This document shows, piece by piece, positions 49,488 through 62,519 of a stretch of DNA of 64,000 nucleotides. Numbering within the stretch: the first letter of the stretch is position 1; each line of letters opens with the position of its first letter. The notes under the pieces are model-generated. The model was not told the origin of the DNA. It made no database searches and saw only the letters and a program-made list of their open reading frames with translations. Origin of the DNA: Musa acuminata AAA Group (Eukaryota > Streptophyta > Magnoliopsida > Zingiberales > Musaceae); NCBI RefSeq assembly GCF_036884655.1, contig NC_088339.1:32077001-32141000 (forward strand), in the 5' to 3' direction. Both the position numbers and the translations under genes were made by a program.

Positions 49488-50469
49488 GGGCTAATTACAT
49501 ATTATCCCATCTAATTATATCTTTTTAGCATCTCGATCTCTAAACTAAAAAATTTACATTTGAATCCTTTATAGTTATAATTATAAAAGTAAAATATCTA
49601 ACTCCATTTACCGTCATTGGTTTTAATATTCTAATTGATGATGACGGATGACCTCGATAGTAGCAGACAACAATGTTGCTGGGGTCATGGATGATTGTTG
49701 TGAATGAGAAAAGCGACAACGAAAGATGAGGACCGTTGGACAATTACGTCAGTGCCAATGCACATGCGGAGCAGCCCTTTAGCAACTCAGCAACTACAAT
49801 GACATCAATACAGATGCAGAGCGACCCTCACCCCTTTCACCATTATTCTTCTCATACACAATAGCTACTCGTGATCCCCAACGATATCATCATTCGTCAC
49901 CACCGACATCATCCACCACTATCAACTTAAATATTAAATGGACGACGTCGTCCACCACCGACGCCGTCCATTTACTCTAATGTCGTCGATTTCACTAATG
50001 AAAAAATATAATTAATTGATAAAAATATAATTTAAATATTCTAATTAATGATGATGAACGATATCAATGGTGGCGAACGACAATGTCATTAGGGGTCATG
50101 AGTGACTATTGTGGATGAGGGGAGTGACAACGAGAGGTGAGAGGGACAATTGTGTTGGTACCAATGCAAATGCTAAGTAGCCCTTTAATTGCTCGATCAC
50201 CATTATTCTTCTCATTCACATCAATCACTCGCGACCCCTAACGACATTATCATTCGCTATCACCGACGCCGTCCGCCATCATAAACTTAAACATTAAAAT
50301 TATATTTTTATCCATTATTTTCATACTTTCGTCAATAAAATCGATAATGTTTGGATAAATAAAATTATATATTTCATTTTCATAACTATAGAATTTCATA
50401 TAAAATTTTTAAGTTTAAGAATCGAGATGCTAAATAGATCTAACTACTAAATTAATCTATAATTAACCA
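49488..50469. mobile_element. MULE-like foldback element with two successive hairpins
   Basis: The left end GGGCTAATTACATATTATCC is matched by the right end ATAATTAACCA in reverse, and the shared arm continues TTTAGCATCTCGAT...TATAGTTAT. Flanks ATAGGAATA (49479-49487) and ATAAGAATA (50470-50478) form a 9-bp duplication with one mismatch, as in Mutator-like elements. Inside, two palindromic units (about 49640-49930 and 50040-50290) each fold the motif GGGGTCATGG-x-TGATTGTTGTG-x-ATGAG back on its complement, with a small perfect palindrome GGACGACGTCGTCC between them (about 49939). There is no transposase. It lies between the NFXL2 3' end and the Alfin-like gene. Confidence 0.8.
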
Positions 50470-50478
50470 ATAAGAATA

Positions 50479-51273
50479 ACACTACTAAAATAAAAATAAA
50501 AAACTAACTTATTACAATGTTTCAACTACAATAATAAAAATACTATAAAATCAAACCACTATAAACACTATCGAAAATACAATAAACAACCTATTCGCAT
50601 CAGACGAAAGCTTTTATAGCATTTTTATTAGCTGTATTTTGTTAAAAGATTTTATAGTATTTTTATTAGCTGCATTTTGTAAAATGACCTATAAAAATAT
50701 ACTGTAAACAAAAATACAGTATACTGTATTTTTATTAGCTGTGTAAAATGACCTATAAAAGTATACTGTAAACAAAAAACAGTATACTGAAATTGCTACA
50801 AATACTAAGTATGAGGTTCAAACCAATTGAAATAATTAGCTATGATCAAAATTTTACTTGTAAGCTTAAGAGAGGGTGGTGTTCAGTTGCCTACAAAAAA
50901 TATCAAAGCAGTTAATCAGAACTTGATATATATAATGATTGATTACAATATAAGACCATATAATTTTTCTGATATATATAAACAAAGATTTACCATATGA
51001 CATGACATCCCAACAGCCTCAAAGCATAAAATAATGAAAGTTTAGTCTGTTATGTGATTGGACCATTAATAGTATGGGCTTAAGGCACATTGAGGCAATC
51101 AACATCAAACATCTTCAACATTCAAGATCAGCATACTCACATTATTGCATTTTATAGCTAAAATGCTGATATGCTATTCCAATTTTTGTCATTTTACACA
51201 CAGCTAATAAGCTTTTATTCCAACTATTTGGGGACCGGTGGAGACTTGAAAACAAGTCCTTGTTCTCCTTTAA
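50479..51273. other. Intergenic downstream of NFXL2
   Basis: About 0.8 kb AT-rich. Segments 50600-50680 and 50690-50790 contain a short imperfect tandem duplication (TTTTTATTAGCTG, TAAAATGACCTATAAAA, TATACTGTAAACAAAAA). CCAACTATTTGGGGACCGG at 51214-51232, in the NFXL2 3' UTR, resembles a LINE 3'-end signature. Confidence 0.6.
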
Positions 51274-54200
51274 TTAAAATCTTGGAACAGCAGTTCTTCT
51301 ATGCAGTCTTTGTTCCTCCATTTCATTCATCCAATCCGAGAGCAGGAAAAGACCCTTGTAACCATAGTAAACACTTGCAATGATCACCATAAATATCATA
51401 CTAATGATAAGACCTCGCTGTATGGTGGACTTAATTATCTGTAAAAGAAAGGAAAAAGAAATATTTGATCTCGTGACTTTCAACCTGTAAAAGATGACAA
51501 GAGTATTAGGGTACAAATAAGTCACCTGGAACTTTGAGGCTTGTCTGGCTTCTTGAATGCGTTCGCGTCTCCTCCTGCGCTTGGAAACACTTGCTACTTG
51601 CACAATCGGGTGCTCCTGAAAGAAAGTAGGCTAAATATGTGGACATTTCAAGATAGATTACAGTTCTCCACTGAATGCTCATATTGAAAGAACTCATGGA
51701 AAAAAAGGAGAGCAGATTTTTTATGGTATTCTTGATACATCATGGCTTAACAACAAACTAGCAAGAAGCTGCTGATTTTGAAATGCAACAATGTCATGAC
51801 CTTTTTGTTGAAATGAATTGCTACATAGTTCTCTAACAAGATATTTTTGCAAGAAAACAAGATTTTAGAACAATGCTGGGTGGTGGGGAACTTAGTTGAA
51901 TGTTCTCATCATCACAGGAGGCTACTTATGTGCGCATGCAAAGAGTAGCAAATGTATTTATGTATCACAATCAATTGTTACATATCCAACACTAGAGCTA
52001 ATACCTGTGTAACTTTGGTGCCTCCACAAATAATCTCTGAAAAATTAAACAAGAAATTTCCACAAGAACATATGTATATGTATGTATACATATACATATA
52101 TATATGTATATGTGTGTGTGTGTGCGCGCATTCAAGTTTCAAAAGGAACCTTCTCGAGTAAGAAGTATATTGTTTAAGTATATATTTTGATAAATCACTA
52201 CTTCCACAAATAAGTTTGCATAAGCAGTTAAGAAGAAAACATTTTAACATATGAAAAACTATGAGATAGAAAACTTATAGTGGCAATCAACAGTTTGTAC
52301 CTTGGTCTCATTAGCTTTACGGTGCTGCAATTCAGATTTCGCAACATTGGCTTTATTTTCACATTCTGTGCTGCATGCAAGAATACCAACTCCAAACTGA
52401 TTTTTTGGAATATCTTTTGGATCACGACCAGAACTGCGGTATGCTTTTAGGACTTCTTGACATAGCCACTCCTTCTTCAGATTGTTACATGCACAACGGA
52501 CATTCACCTAGAAAGATATTATCGACACAAAAAAAAGAGGTCAAAAAGAAAAGTAGCTAAGATGCTTATGAGAAAGTGATTTGAAAAGAAGGTTGCAACA
52601 TGAAATTGTCTTAGCCTCTTAGGACACATCTGATGCAAGAGGAAGAACATTAAGCAGAATGCACATTAATTTCCCATAGAACTCCTTATCGTTTTTAACT
52701 GAAAATTATTTGTATTGCAGTATCTTTTCCACATTATCCAAATGGAAACAAGTAACTAGTAGCCCATGACACGACTTAAAGGTTCAGTCCAAAAACCATA
52801 CTGCTCCTTGAGAGAATCGGTATGGTTGACTGTTCCATGTATCATATGGTCCTGTGACGATCATGAAGTCAAAGGAGGAGACCGAGGAGATGAAGTCAAA
52901 GAAGAGGAGGAGAAGGAGGAGAAGATGAGAGAGGAGGCGGCGGACAAGGAGAAGATGTGATGATACATAACAGTAGGAGGAGGCGACACAAAGGGAAGGA
53001 GGAGACAGCAGCAATGCAGTTGTGATGAGGCAGCAATGATGGCAGGAAGGTGAAGGAGGCAAGGAGGGAAAGAGATAAAGAGGAGAGATGGAGGGAGAGA
53101 AATAGAGAAGAAAAGAATAAAAAAGGGATAACAACTGTGACAGCTGTCATAAATTAAAAAAGAAATATATTGATGCCTGATTGTGTGCTTCTTGCCTTGT
53201 ACCGAAGAGTTTATCAGGCCATACAACTTTAATTTCTTCATCTTTCCTTAGTCTCCTTATTGTTAACAAATATTTTTTTATCTTCATTTTACTGCATCTA
53301 ATATTACCTACATCCCTATTGTTTCTTTCATAGCTTTAACAATTCAAAGTATATCCTTATGCTGAAAGTTGATTAGAACAATTCAAAAAATGACCTAGCA
53401 ATACGTCAACACCTCTACCATGGGTCAGCATAGCATGATCGATACTTCAACATGATACATTCTGCCCTATGCCACTCAGCATAGCAAACTTAGCCACATA
53501 AGAGTGCAACCATCAAAGTATTTAGTTAGAGAAAAGACAGAAGAATGTAGTCAATGTGACAAAAAAAAATCTTAAGCCACCAGTGGTTCTCCCCAAAATT
53601 TGAAGAATGCTACTGTATAACAGATGCTCTCAGAAAACTATTGGTACTAACTAATGTAATTCCTTTTCTTAAAACAAACTCCATATATATTGCCTCTGTA
53701 TGCAGTATAAAGTTCTTTTGACTCGATATAGAGTACAATCATGAATCCTGCAACAAACCACTATATTACATTATCTGTGTGTTTGCTTCTAATAGTTCAC
53801 ACCTCGCCTAAAGCAACCCAGTGCATTACTAGTATCTAATAAATCTTAACTTGTTGTGTTTGTTAATTCTATTAATAAATACCACCATAGAAAAGAAGCC
53901 AGAAGACAATAGATACCAAATCTTTACCTTTTTGTTGCAGTGATCAACTGATGGGCATTGACCAGGATGGCATATTTCAGAGCATAAGTGAGGGCAGTTT
54001 GGTAACTTTCTGCAAATGTAAAATTCCATCATCAGGATTACATTGGAAAACAGTCAGTTTAGGCAAACAATAAACTGATACCATATTATATGATCATGTG
54101 ACAATGAAAGCAAAACCTATTTTCATTCATCATATTGAAGATGAAAATAACGAAGCAATAGAAATAACGGGTTAATGTAACCACCACCTCAAATAGGAGA

Positions 54201-57200
54201 CTATATCGCATCCAACCTACATAGGGAGCAAATATAGATCTGCTTAAACATTACTTAATGTAAAGTCTTAAAGTGATAGAAATTGTGCAAATCATTCCCA
54301 AATTATGACACGACAAGACCCAACATTTCTCCAGAAGATGATATATTTAATTTATGGTGCTCATGATAATACACATGCTATTCCAAGTGTTCTATTTCCC
54401 TCTGATATATCACTTTTCTTAATATGAAATCCAACTCCAAATTCTTGATTCTTGGACACTCATCTCACATCCCATATTTACTCGAACCTCTTCGCTGATC
54501 TCCATCTGATTGAATGCCATTGCTCAAAGAAACCTCCCTTTTTTTCTCCACGGCAACAGAATTCTATCTCCACCTTCTAAGCATATATTCCCACATGTTT
54601 GTTCCTCTAGTTCACTGACAATGTACTCAGTTTCCACAAAATAAAAATCAATGAGTCCTAGATAACTAGAATAGTCACTGTAGAATATCTAATAATAGCC
54701 TATTGAGGTATTAAATATACAATTTCAGACTTAAGTCATACAATCTAGATATTGTTCTATCCCTAAAGGATAATAAAGCATATGCTAATACCATTTTCAA
54801 ACAATATAAGACTTAAACAAATTTTAATTGATTGCATATAGTAGTCAATTCATCATATAAAGAAAGCATCAATTTAGCTATAGTGGTTTGTCACAAATGG
54901 ACCCTCTCAATGAGATGGCATCTTGCTGGATTAGTTAATGCATAGTCTAAGAGTGGGCATGATTAGGTCTGAGTTTGATCGTGCTCAAAGCTCAGCTCAA
55001 AATTAAAGTCAAGTATAAACACTAATCAAGCCCTAGAAATATAAGAGGTAATTATGCCAAATTAAGTGCAATTTCAAATAGAGCCGAAGATGAGTCCAAG
55101 TCAAATAGCTAGATAAGTGATGATACTCAAATTCAGTCAAACATAATTCATGCCCTGAAGCACTGCACTTTGCTCATTAATAAAATGTAACTTACAAAAC
55201 ACTTCTTTGTGGAGGTGAGAAATTGTGAATTAAAAAAAATCATAAACTTCAAAAACTAAGTTCTACAAGGTTGACTGTGCATGGTCTTCCATTACAAATG
55301 ACATGCACTGCATTAAAGCTACCAAAATATCATAACTAGGTGTACTTTATGTTTGCTCAGGAAACACGAAACTACACGACTCAAATTAGATGGTAATTAC
55401 AAGCAACTAGATCCTAACAAGGAAAGCAAGATACCAAGTAATCTCAGAGCAGCAAACGGCAAAACCTTCAACCTTATAAAGGAACTAACAAATAGTATAT
55501 ACAACTTACCTGTGACATGGGCCACCACATGAACGTATTCTTTGTTGCTCCTCATTGCTTAAGCTGTTATAGTGTATGCACTCAAAAGCATGCACCATGG
55601 TACCACAATGGCATGAACGCTTTACAAGGACCTTGCAAGGGGGACATTCACTGGAATGACATGGTAGAGGACAAGGATGTGGGCATGAAGGCTCCCTAAC
55701 CTAAAGGACATACACAAGAACAACAAATTGAGATTTAGTAACAAATCACTTCAAGTGACAAAATAGTCATTCTTTCCTGCACTCAAGTTTTCAGTTCAAG
55801 AAAACATTGAAGTACTAACTAAAAGAACAGAAATGCCTTAGTGAAGGTAATGGGATAAACAGAAGGTTGTTAAACCTTTTGGCAAGGAAGAAAGCAATCT
55901 TCACATGGCTCTCCTTGCTTAGTGACAGCATTTAACAGCAATTGATCTTGTTTTTCAGTATTAGAGTCTCCCTGTCCATACTGATCCAAGTTTGATGTCT
56001 GATTCTTCAGCACATGACAGGGTTTGGTGCAGTAATGGTTGCCACAGGAAAGAAGATTTCCACATAAGTTCTGACAGGAAAACCGTCTCTTACTGTGGCA
56101 AAGCATCTAGAAAAAAGGGGCCAAGTTAGAAAACATGAAATTACCAGCATGATGAGGAAATCTGAGAAAAGAAAAACATACTGCACGTTCTTCTCCAATA
56201 TGTCGGCCAAAGCATGGAACCCATATGACTTCCTTGCAAGGAGGGCATGGTGATCCAGGTGCACACTCAAGATGCTTATTTAATTTCTTTTTTGTTGGTT
56301 TCAATGTGAACTCTGGGTTTGGAGGCGGAACAGGTCCATGACATCTAAAAGAAAAAAGAATAATAAAATTAGTAATCTAGAAGTAGTGGAGATTATTTAA
56401 GACAAGTCGACTTTCACATGAATAACTTGCAAACTTAAACAAACCTCTCTTTACATTTATGTCCACAAGAAAGTTCATCACCACATTCTAATCGACAAGG
56501 CGGGCAAGCTCCATAGTGGCATTTGTGGGACTGCCAAAATGAACAAAAAATTCATGTGGAACTTGATATAATTTTGAATTATATTGTGATTCTTAAAACA
56601 CAATCTTGTAAGTTGTATATCGAACCAAATGAAGCAAGGACTTTACCCGGCATTCAGACTTGTGTCTACAAAGACGAGATATACGACATGGCCTAGAACA
56701 TTTGGGTGGCTTTTGATTCTTTTCCGTGCCACAAGGTACCTGAATAATTATATTGAAGAAATATTAGCATAAAAAGGCAAAATTTCACAAAAATATTGAA
56801 GTTGTCGTGTTTAGGTATTACCATATTTCAAACTTTGGAGCTAATAATTTGATGGAACATTATCATTAAGTCAGAATGACATGTATTTTTTCTATTTGTT
56901 GAAAAAGGGAAAACTATTTCCACTCTGTCTTTTTATCACGACATGTTGATCATTTTAGAAACAGTAATACATAGAAAGATAATATTATTTGGAGCAAAAA
57001 AAGATGTTTATATTCATATATATCTCATGCATACAAGATACCATAGATATAGACTCTCTTCTTGCATATGTAAGGCTACACCCTCCCCAGACTTGCATAG
57101 GTAAGTTTTGATCTCGACACCTGCAACTAATCTATATCTCACAAACTTGCTAAGTACATGCTCTTATATGAATCAAGAATATTTAAATATTTCTTTATAG

Positions 57201-60200
57201 TTTCTAGGAAAGTCCTTTTAAGTCTCCCTTTAACTTTCATGCCACTAATACTAATTATCTCACTTCATCTGACCAAGGCATCTATAGGACTCATTAGAAT
57301 ATGATCATACCATTTTAGATGATTCTCGCTTATTTTGCATTCTATTATGGCTATGCTTGATTGTTCGCAAATTAATATTTTTTTTCTATGTTTCCCCGTA
57401 GCTCAACACGTCCACTTGCTAAGTATTGACACATGAAGACAAGGTCTGCAATACCGAATGATACCGCCCGTACCGGGCGGTATGGGCTGGTCCGTCAGCA
57501 GACCGGTACACGGACCGCTTGCTACCGAGTTGTACCGTCGATTGAGGTATTATCATCAAAGGTGACCAAGGGCGAAGAAAGAAGAGGGAGAAGGGGAAGA
57601 AAGAAATAGGAAAAAAAGGAAGAACCTGGAGATCGCCGCTCTCCTCCTTGTCTATCGGCGACTTCTCATCCGTGTGCGAGAGAAGAGGCATCGGTGTCAC
57701 AAGGTGGAGAGAGGCGAAGATTTTTTTCTTTCTTCTCTTCTCAGGCGACATCGCCGAGAAGAGAGACGAGCAATTTTTTTTTTTAATCTGCGATGTTGCC
57801 CCGCATAGAGGTAAACCGAGTAGTTTACCCCTATATATATATATATATACACCGAGCGATATATCAAAATATACCGCTTGGTATACAGTACTGTAACGAA
57901 TAAGTCTCGAAATTTCGGTACGGTATGAAATTTCAATCCTTGCATTAAGATATAATTTCAAAAATTTCCAATGATATGCAAATAAAATGAAAATGTAACA
58001 TGGGATTTAAAATTCACGGTTTAATTATCACCTCAAACAGAGTCTCTCCACATGAACATGAAATCGACACCATCAAGGGACAAGGAGCACATGCACCTCT
58101 AGAAAGAAAATGCAGACCAGGATTAGTGTTAAAACACCTTAAGTCACAATCACAACAAAAACAATATTCTGTTCAAGTATCTGAAATTGCATAAACAGAC
58201 ACTGAAAGATAATACAAATCATTAGGCTACTGGAAAAGAGCATCACAAAATACTAACAACAACAGGTCCCTTGATGAAAAATGGATAACATGTTACAATG
58301 TTTAAAACTAAGAATGTTCTTAAATTACTGGCTAGCATAAGATAAACGAAAAACAAGACAAATGAACATCCAGAGAATCTGTATCTCAAAAGTAAAAAAA
58401 CAGAGAGGAATCTTTGTCAAAGTCAGCACACTACTATACTTAGAGGTATGGCCCATTGATAAGTATAATATAATTTAGTTTAGTGATAAAGTGTTACATA
58501 TTGGAATAAAGTTTCGTAACACTCAAATGCCAGGGCTTCGTGCATACATACCATAAAAAAGTTGGAATATATTTTTTATGCAATATATTTTTACTATCAA
58601 AGTGGCGAATTTAGATAGATTTGCTTCAAGGAAAATAACCATAAAACTTCAAGTCCAAAATTACACCAATATACTTCAAAAGAGCAAGTTTGGATCCAAC
58701 AAGAAGCAGTACAAGAGAAATGTGTTTTTTATAATCAGCAAGATTAAAATTTTCATATAGACACTAAAATTATTTTTTTAAATATACTTCCTTCAAAGGC
58801 GGCGATCCCCTTAAAAACAGCATGCATGCAAGGAATCTGACATTGTGAAATATATAAATGGAACTATGGAAGTATGCAAAATAAAACTTAAAAGGAATAT
58901 AAATGCAAATGTGAGGACTCATTGAGGTACACATTCAAAAATACTTTTGACACTGAGGCAATTTTTTGCATTTAAATATATAAAGAAGAATAGGTAGCAA
59001 AAAACATTGATCCATGATGTACTCTTGTGACTGACGAAGGAACTTCATAAACAGGATTGCTTCTTGTGTAATTAAAACACTTTCCATTCTACTGCTTCCC
59101 TTGAACAATATGTTAAATGACTGTAGAGTAATTTATTTATACAACTTTATATGAGCATATGAAATTAATCATATATTGTGCTATTGCTTTCCCTTTGCAG
59201 TTTGCCCCATTATAAGATAAGGTTACCATGACAAATCAACAAGAGACAAATAAAATCATAAATCCATCCAAACAGTGAACAATGTCATCAATGGGACACA
59301 GAGAAAGATACTAATACTAATCGAAGTACCTGTGACATGGTGAGGGGCATTTGTGGTTGTTGCATCTGAGCTTCCTGCTACATATCTGAAGTTTTGGTTA
59401 ACGAGCATTTCTACATATTATTAAAGGAAAAAGGCCATAAGAAAATTCTGTTTCACACACCTCTGGGCAAGGTGGGCAATCACCATCACAGCAACGGCGC
59501 TTGCATGCATGGCGTCCACAATCCCTCACCTGCTGACATTTTCTCTCGCAGACCAAATCTTGATAGCAAGGAACCTAGATTAGGTCAGGGTTTAATTGTG
59601 CAATTTCAGCTACTATATACATGTATACTTGGTTTACCACAAATTTTCTATAGATTATTTGGAATTGAATCAACTTGTTCAAGAATAATTTAGCAATTGA
59701 TCATATTCAGAAATGTTTTGATAAATGATACTACAAGATCATAAACATATTAATGAACCTATCATGAATTAATTCAATGACTACTAATTACCATAAGAAT
59801 TAGAAGGTTACTACAGGTGGAGAAAGTTACTGTTACCAGTAATTTGTGAGATTAAGCTCTCCATTCCCAGATTCAGTGAACCTAAAAATTCAGATCTTGA
59901 CAAAAAGAATGTGAATCTACACCTTAAACTGACCATTATCGCTATCAAGATATTGTTCTAAGTTGCAACATGCATATCTTGTCTTCCGATTCCCAAGGGC
60001 TTTAACCACAGGTCACTAAGGTGTACATTAGCCCCTAGCACCACAAATTTGCAAAAGCACCTTTCTATTCTATCAACTAAGCTTTTATCCAAGAGATATA
60101 TTTCCATCTCTTTGCAACTTTTTCCTGATAATTGTAGAAAATTAATAGATCACATAACCATAGCTTTTGTCTATCAATCATTATTAGCAACTCATTTCCC

Positions 60201-62024
60201 TTATGGTTGTGGTTCATATTTTTTTGCTAACTCCAATGTTATTGTAGCCAATGTTTTACCTTGTAATTAGATTTATCACTAAACAATTTGCTGATTCAAT
60301 CAGCACTAACTCATCTGCTAACAACACACACAGTTGCAGGTCAGTTTGTTGATAAAAAAGACTACATGCTAAGTGCTAAAATTTTAAAATATTCAGTTTC
60401 CATAAACAACTATTTCTGATGTTTCTGAAGCTCTTTTATACATGTTCAAAAGCTTCAGTAAACTAACCATGGACAATTTGGTCTTTGCTGTCCAAGAAAC
60501 CCTTGTATTTCACCATTGCATGACACCAAGAGAATTCATGACAGCTAATTCAAGGTTAAACTCATGAAGGAAATACTTAACTTTTTTGTAGCAGTCAGGG
60601 TTAAAGAATCCAATTCATATGAATGACATCAAATATGAGTCCTTTATTCCACAACACTACCTTCGGCAACTATAAAATGTCAAAGAAGTCTGTGTTAGTT
60701 TAACTTTCGTGGCATTGCCACGAGCATGCAATATTATGGCCTCAGATATACATGAAATAGTTTTTTTTTAATTCACTGAAGTTCATTACCACTATAAGCA
60801 GGAACATTACACCCGAACAGCAATAAAAAATCCATAATGCTGCACAAGCTTTAAGAAAAGAAGCCTATGATTTTATTAACTACCAACCTCCTTTTTCAAA
60901 CCCCCACATCTGCAAGACTTCATGACAACCATCCTACAAGTCTCGACGCATGGCCCACGGTGGCACCTCTCATGACACCGATGAATCTTGCAACTCAGCT
61001 TTTTCTCACATGTGGATCCACATGTAGGCACATCCATGTCACAAGAAACACCCTTGTACTCCTTCTTCCCGCATGGGCAAGTCCTCCTTCCCTGAAGTGG
61101 GCAATCCCCACAAGGCCCAGAGTGACAACCTCGGTCACACACATGCTTGCCGCATCCAAGCATGCCAGTGCACCGTGCGTCACAACGGAATTCCCTCTCT
61201 GAGCACTCCCTCTCCTCCTTGGTCTTTCCACAGGCGCAGCTATACACCTCCCTGACCTGACATGGCGGACAGGGCCCCTCATGGCACCTCTCTGGGCATC
61301 GATGCGTCTGACAAGGTAATGGTTTGGGGCAGGGCTTGTTGCAAGAGAACAGCTTTTGCGCGCAACGGCGCACGTCTTCTCGTGACCCACAGAAGCAGCG
61401 GGAGCTGACAAGCTTGGGGCACGGTGGACAGGGACCGGGGTGGCAGAGGAGTAGACAACGATGGCCACATTGACCACGGAGGGGGCGGTCACAGACTTCT
61501 CCACAAGAATGTGGCAGGATCCACGGATCTGCGGGCGGGTCCTCAACCTTGCCGCAGAAGCAAAGATAAGATCTAGGAATCTGGGTTCTCGGGTAGAGGA
61601 GGCGGCACTTGGGGCATGGCCAATCCGAAGAGGCAGCGGCGGCGGCAGCTGGGGAGGTGGCGGAGGGCGGGCGGTGAGACGACTGTTGAGCCCAGCTCTG
61701 GATGCAAATAAGGTGGAAAAGGGCGTGGCAGCCGGAAGCGCACGACCAGGTGGGGTCGCCGGGGCGGACGCGCTCGAGGCAGATGAGGCACGAGACCAGG
61801 GGGCCGCGCCCGGCGGCGGAGGCGAGGAAAGATCGGATCTTCGAGAGATCCGGCGAGGCCCGTCCTGAGATCTGGAGGTAGGCAGCAAAGATGGAGTCCT
61901 CAAGGGCCGCTCCGCGGCCAGCGGCCTCGTCCCCGTCGCTTCCGCTGGCGTCGGAATCGGAGAAGATGAGTTGGGAAGCGGGATCGGGTGTCGGCGGTGG
62001 TCGAGATCGAGCGGCGGCGGCCAT
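51274..62024 (-). CDS. NFXL2: NF-X1-type zinc-finger protein NFXL2
   Basis: Thirteen exons (62024-60888, 59574-59461, 59385-59330, 58098-58032, 56739-56647, 56530-56445, 56344-56182, 56106-55876, 55700-55510, 54009-53928, 52507-52301, 51615-51526, 51438-51274) give 893 aa, close to the roughly 880 aa I recall for Arabidopsis NFXL2. An acidic Ser/Asp N-terminus is followed by a RING/PHD-like domain (CLICLERV to WPCPKC, residues 79-140). A long array of Cys/His NF-X1 repeats follows ([56 protein letters not shown] and others). A basic segment [12 protein letters not shown] and a C-terminal transmembrane helix (about residues 846-868) end the protein. NFXL2 is linked to stress and ABA responses and clock regulation. 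The start is the first ATG; the frame is open 23 codons further but has no ATG there. A transposon-bearing intron lies between exons 4 and 5. Confidence 0.95.
52076..52130. repeat. (TA/TG/CG)n compound microsatellite
   Basis: TATGTATA and TATACATA units run into TATATGTGTGTGTGTGTGCG and CGC. It is in an intron of NFXL2. Confidence 0.85.
52860..53110. repeat. Purine-rich island (GAG/GGA-rich) in an NFXL2 intron
   Basis: About 250 bp on the plus strand are mostly A and G (GGAGGAG, GAAGAGGAGGAG, AAGGAGGCAAGGAGGG and similar). The open frames through it on either strand are low-complexity. On the host transcript strand it is a long pyrimidine tract inside the intron between exons 10 and 11. Its origin is unclear. 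Confidence 0.75.
57130..57425 (-). mobile_element. LINE C-terminal remnant (NFXL2 intron)
   Basis: The minus-strand peptide contains [20 protein letters not shown], then [27 protein letters not shown] and ETIKKYL. These match in order E-K-x-R-E-N-x-L-R-W-F-G-H, R-P-x-D-A-P-V-R, R-G-R-P-K-x-T and E-x-I-K-K-D-L of plant LINEs. It has internal stops and is related to the remnant at 9590-9880. It abuts the hAT-like element that starts at 57440. Confidence 0.75.
57440..57942. mobile_element. hAT-like non-autonomous element, long form, copy 4 (inverted)
   Basis: A 503-bp insertion with termini CAAGGTCTGCAATACCG and TTTCAATCCTTG, flanked by CATGAAGA (57432-57439) and CATTAAGA (57943-57950), one mismatch. 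It is the reverse-orientation homologue of the copy at 42697-43380, with one instead of about three of the GGGCAACGTCG / poly-A units and a much shorter (TA)n (57832-57850). It is in the intron between exons 4 and 5 of NFXL2. Confidence 0.87.
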
Positions 62025-62481
62025 TAGTGACGAGGAACCGCGCGGCTTTGGATCGCCGGCGAAGGGAAGCGAAAACGCCGGTCTCGCGAGCAATCGAGCC
62101 AGCCCCAGAATTTATAGAATTCTTCCGGAGCAGGTCGCTTCGGTTCAAGTTGCTTTATGTAGCGTTAATATATATCGGTTAGGTTTTCGGACATATACAT
62201 TAAAATGATCTAAATATATCAACATTAGGTTTATAAAAATTGAAAGGAATATATCGTAAAATTTGCATTCATGTAAAAATAGTTTTCTTTTATATTATTG
62301 AACCTTTTTTATGTCTTTAGATTCTCTTTTTTTTTTTCAACAAAGGATAAGATAGGCTATTCGATATCTCCAAATTTGTATGATCAAGATTTAAGACTTT
62401 ATTTTTTGCTAAGTCTATTTGATATTTATTTGATATGTAAGTTTTTCTCTATGATGATTTTATATTTCAATAAAACTATAT

Positions 62482-62519
<38 letters not shown>

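Noticed and set aside
52784..53241. Ser/Leu/Pro-rich open frames on the minus strand
   Set aside because: Low-complexity translation of the purine/pyrimidine tract inside an NFXL2 intron; no start context, splice support or family.
62025..62093. N-terminal extension of NFXL2 upstream of the chosen start
   Set aside because: The frame is open for 23 more codons but contains no ATG; the first ATG is at 62024.
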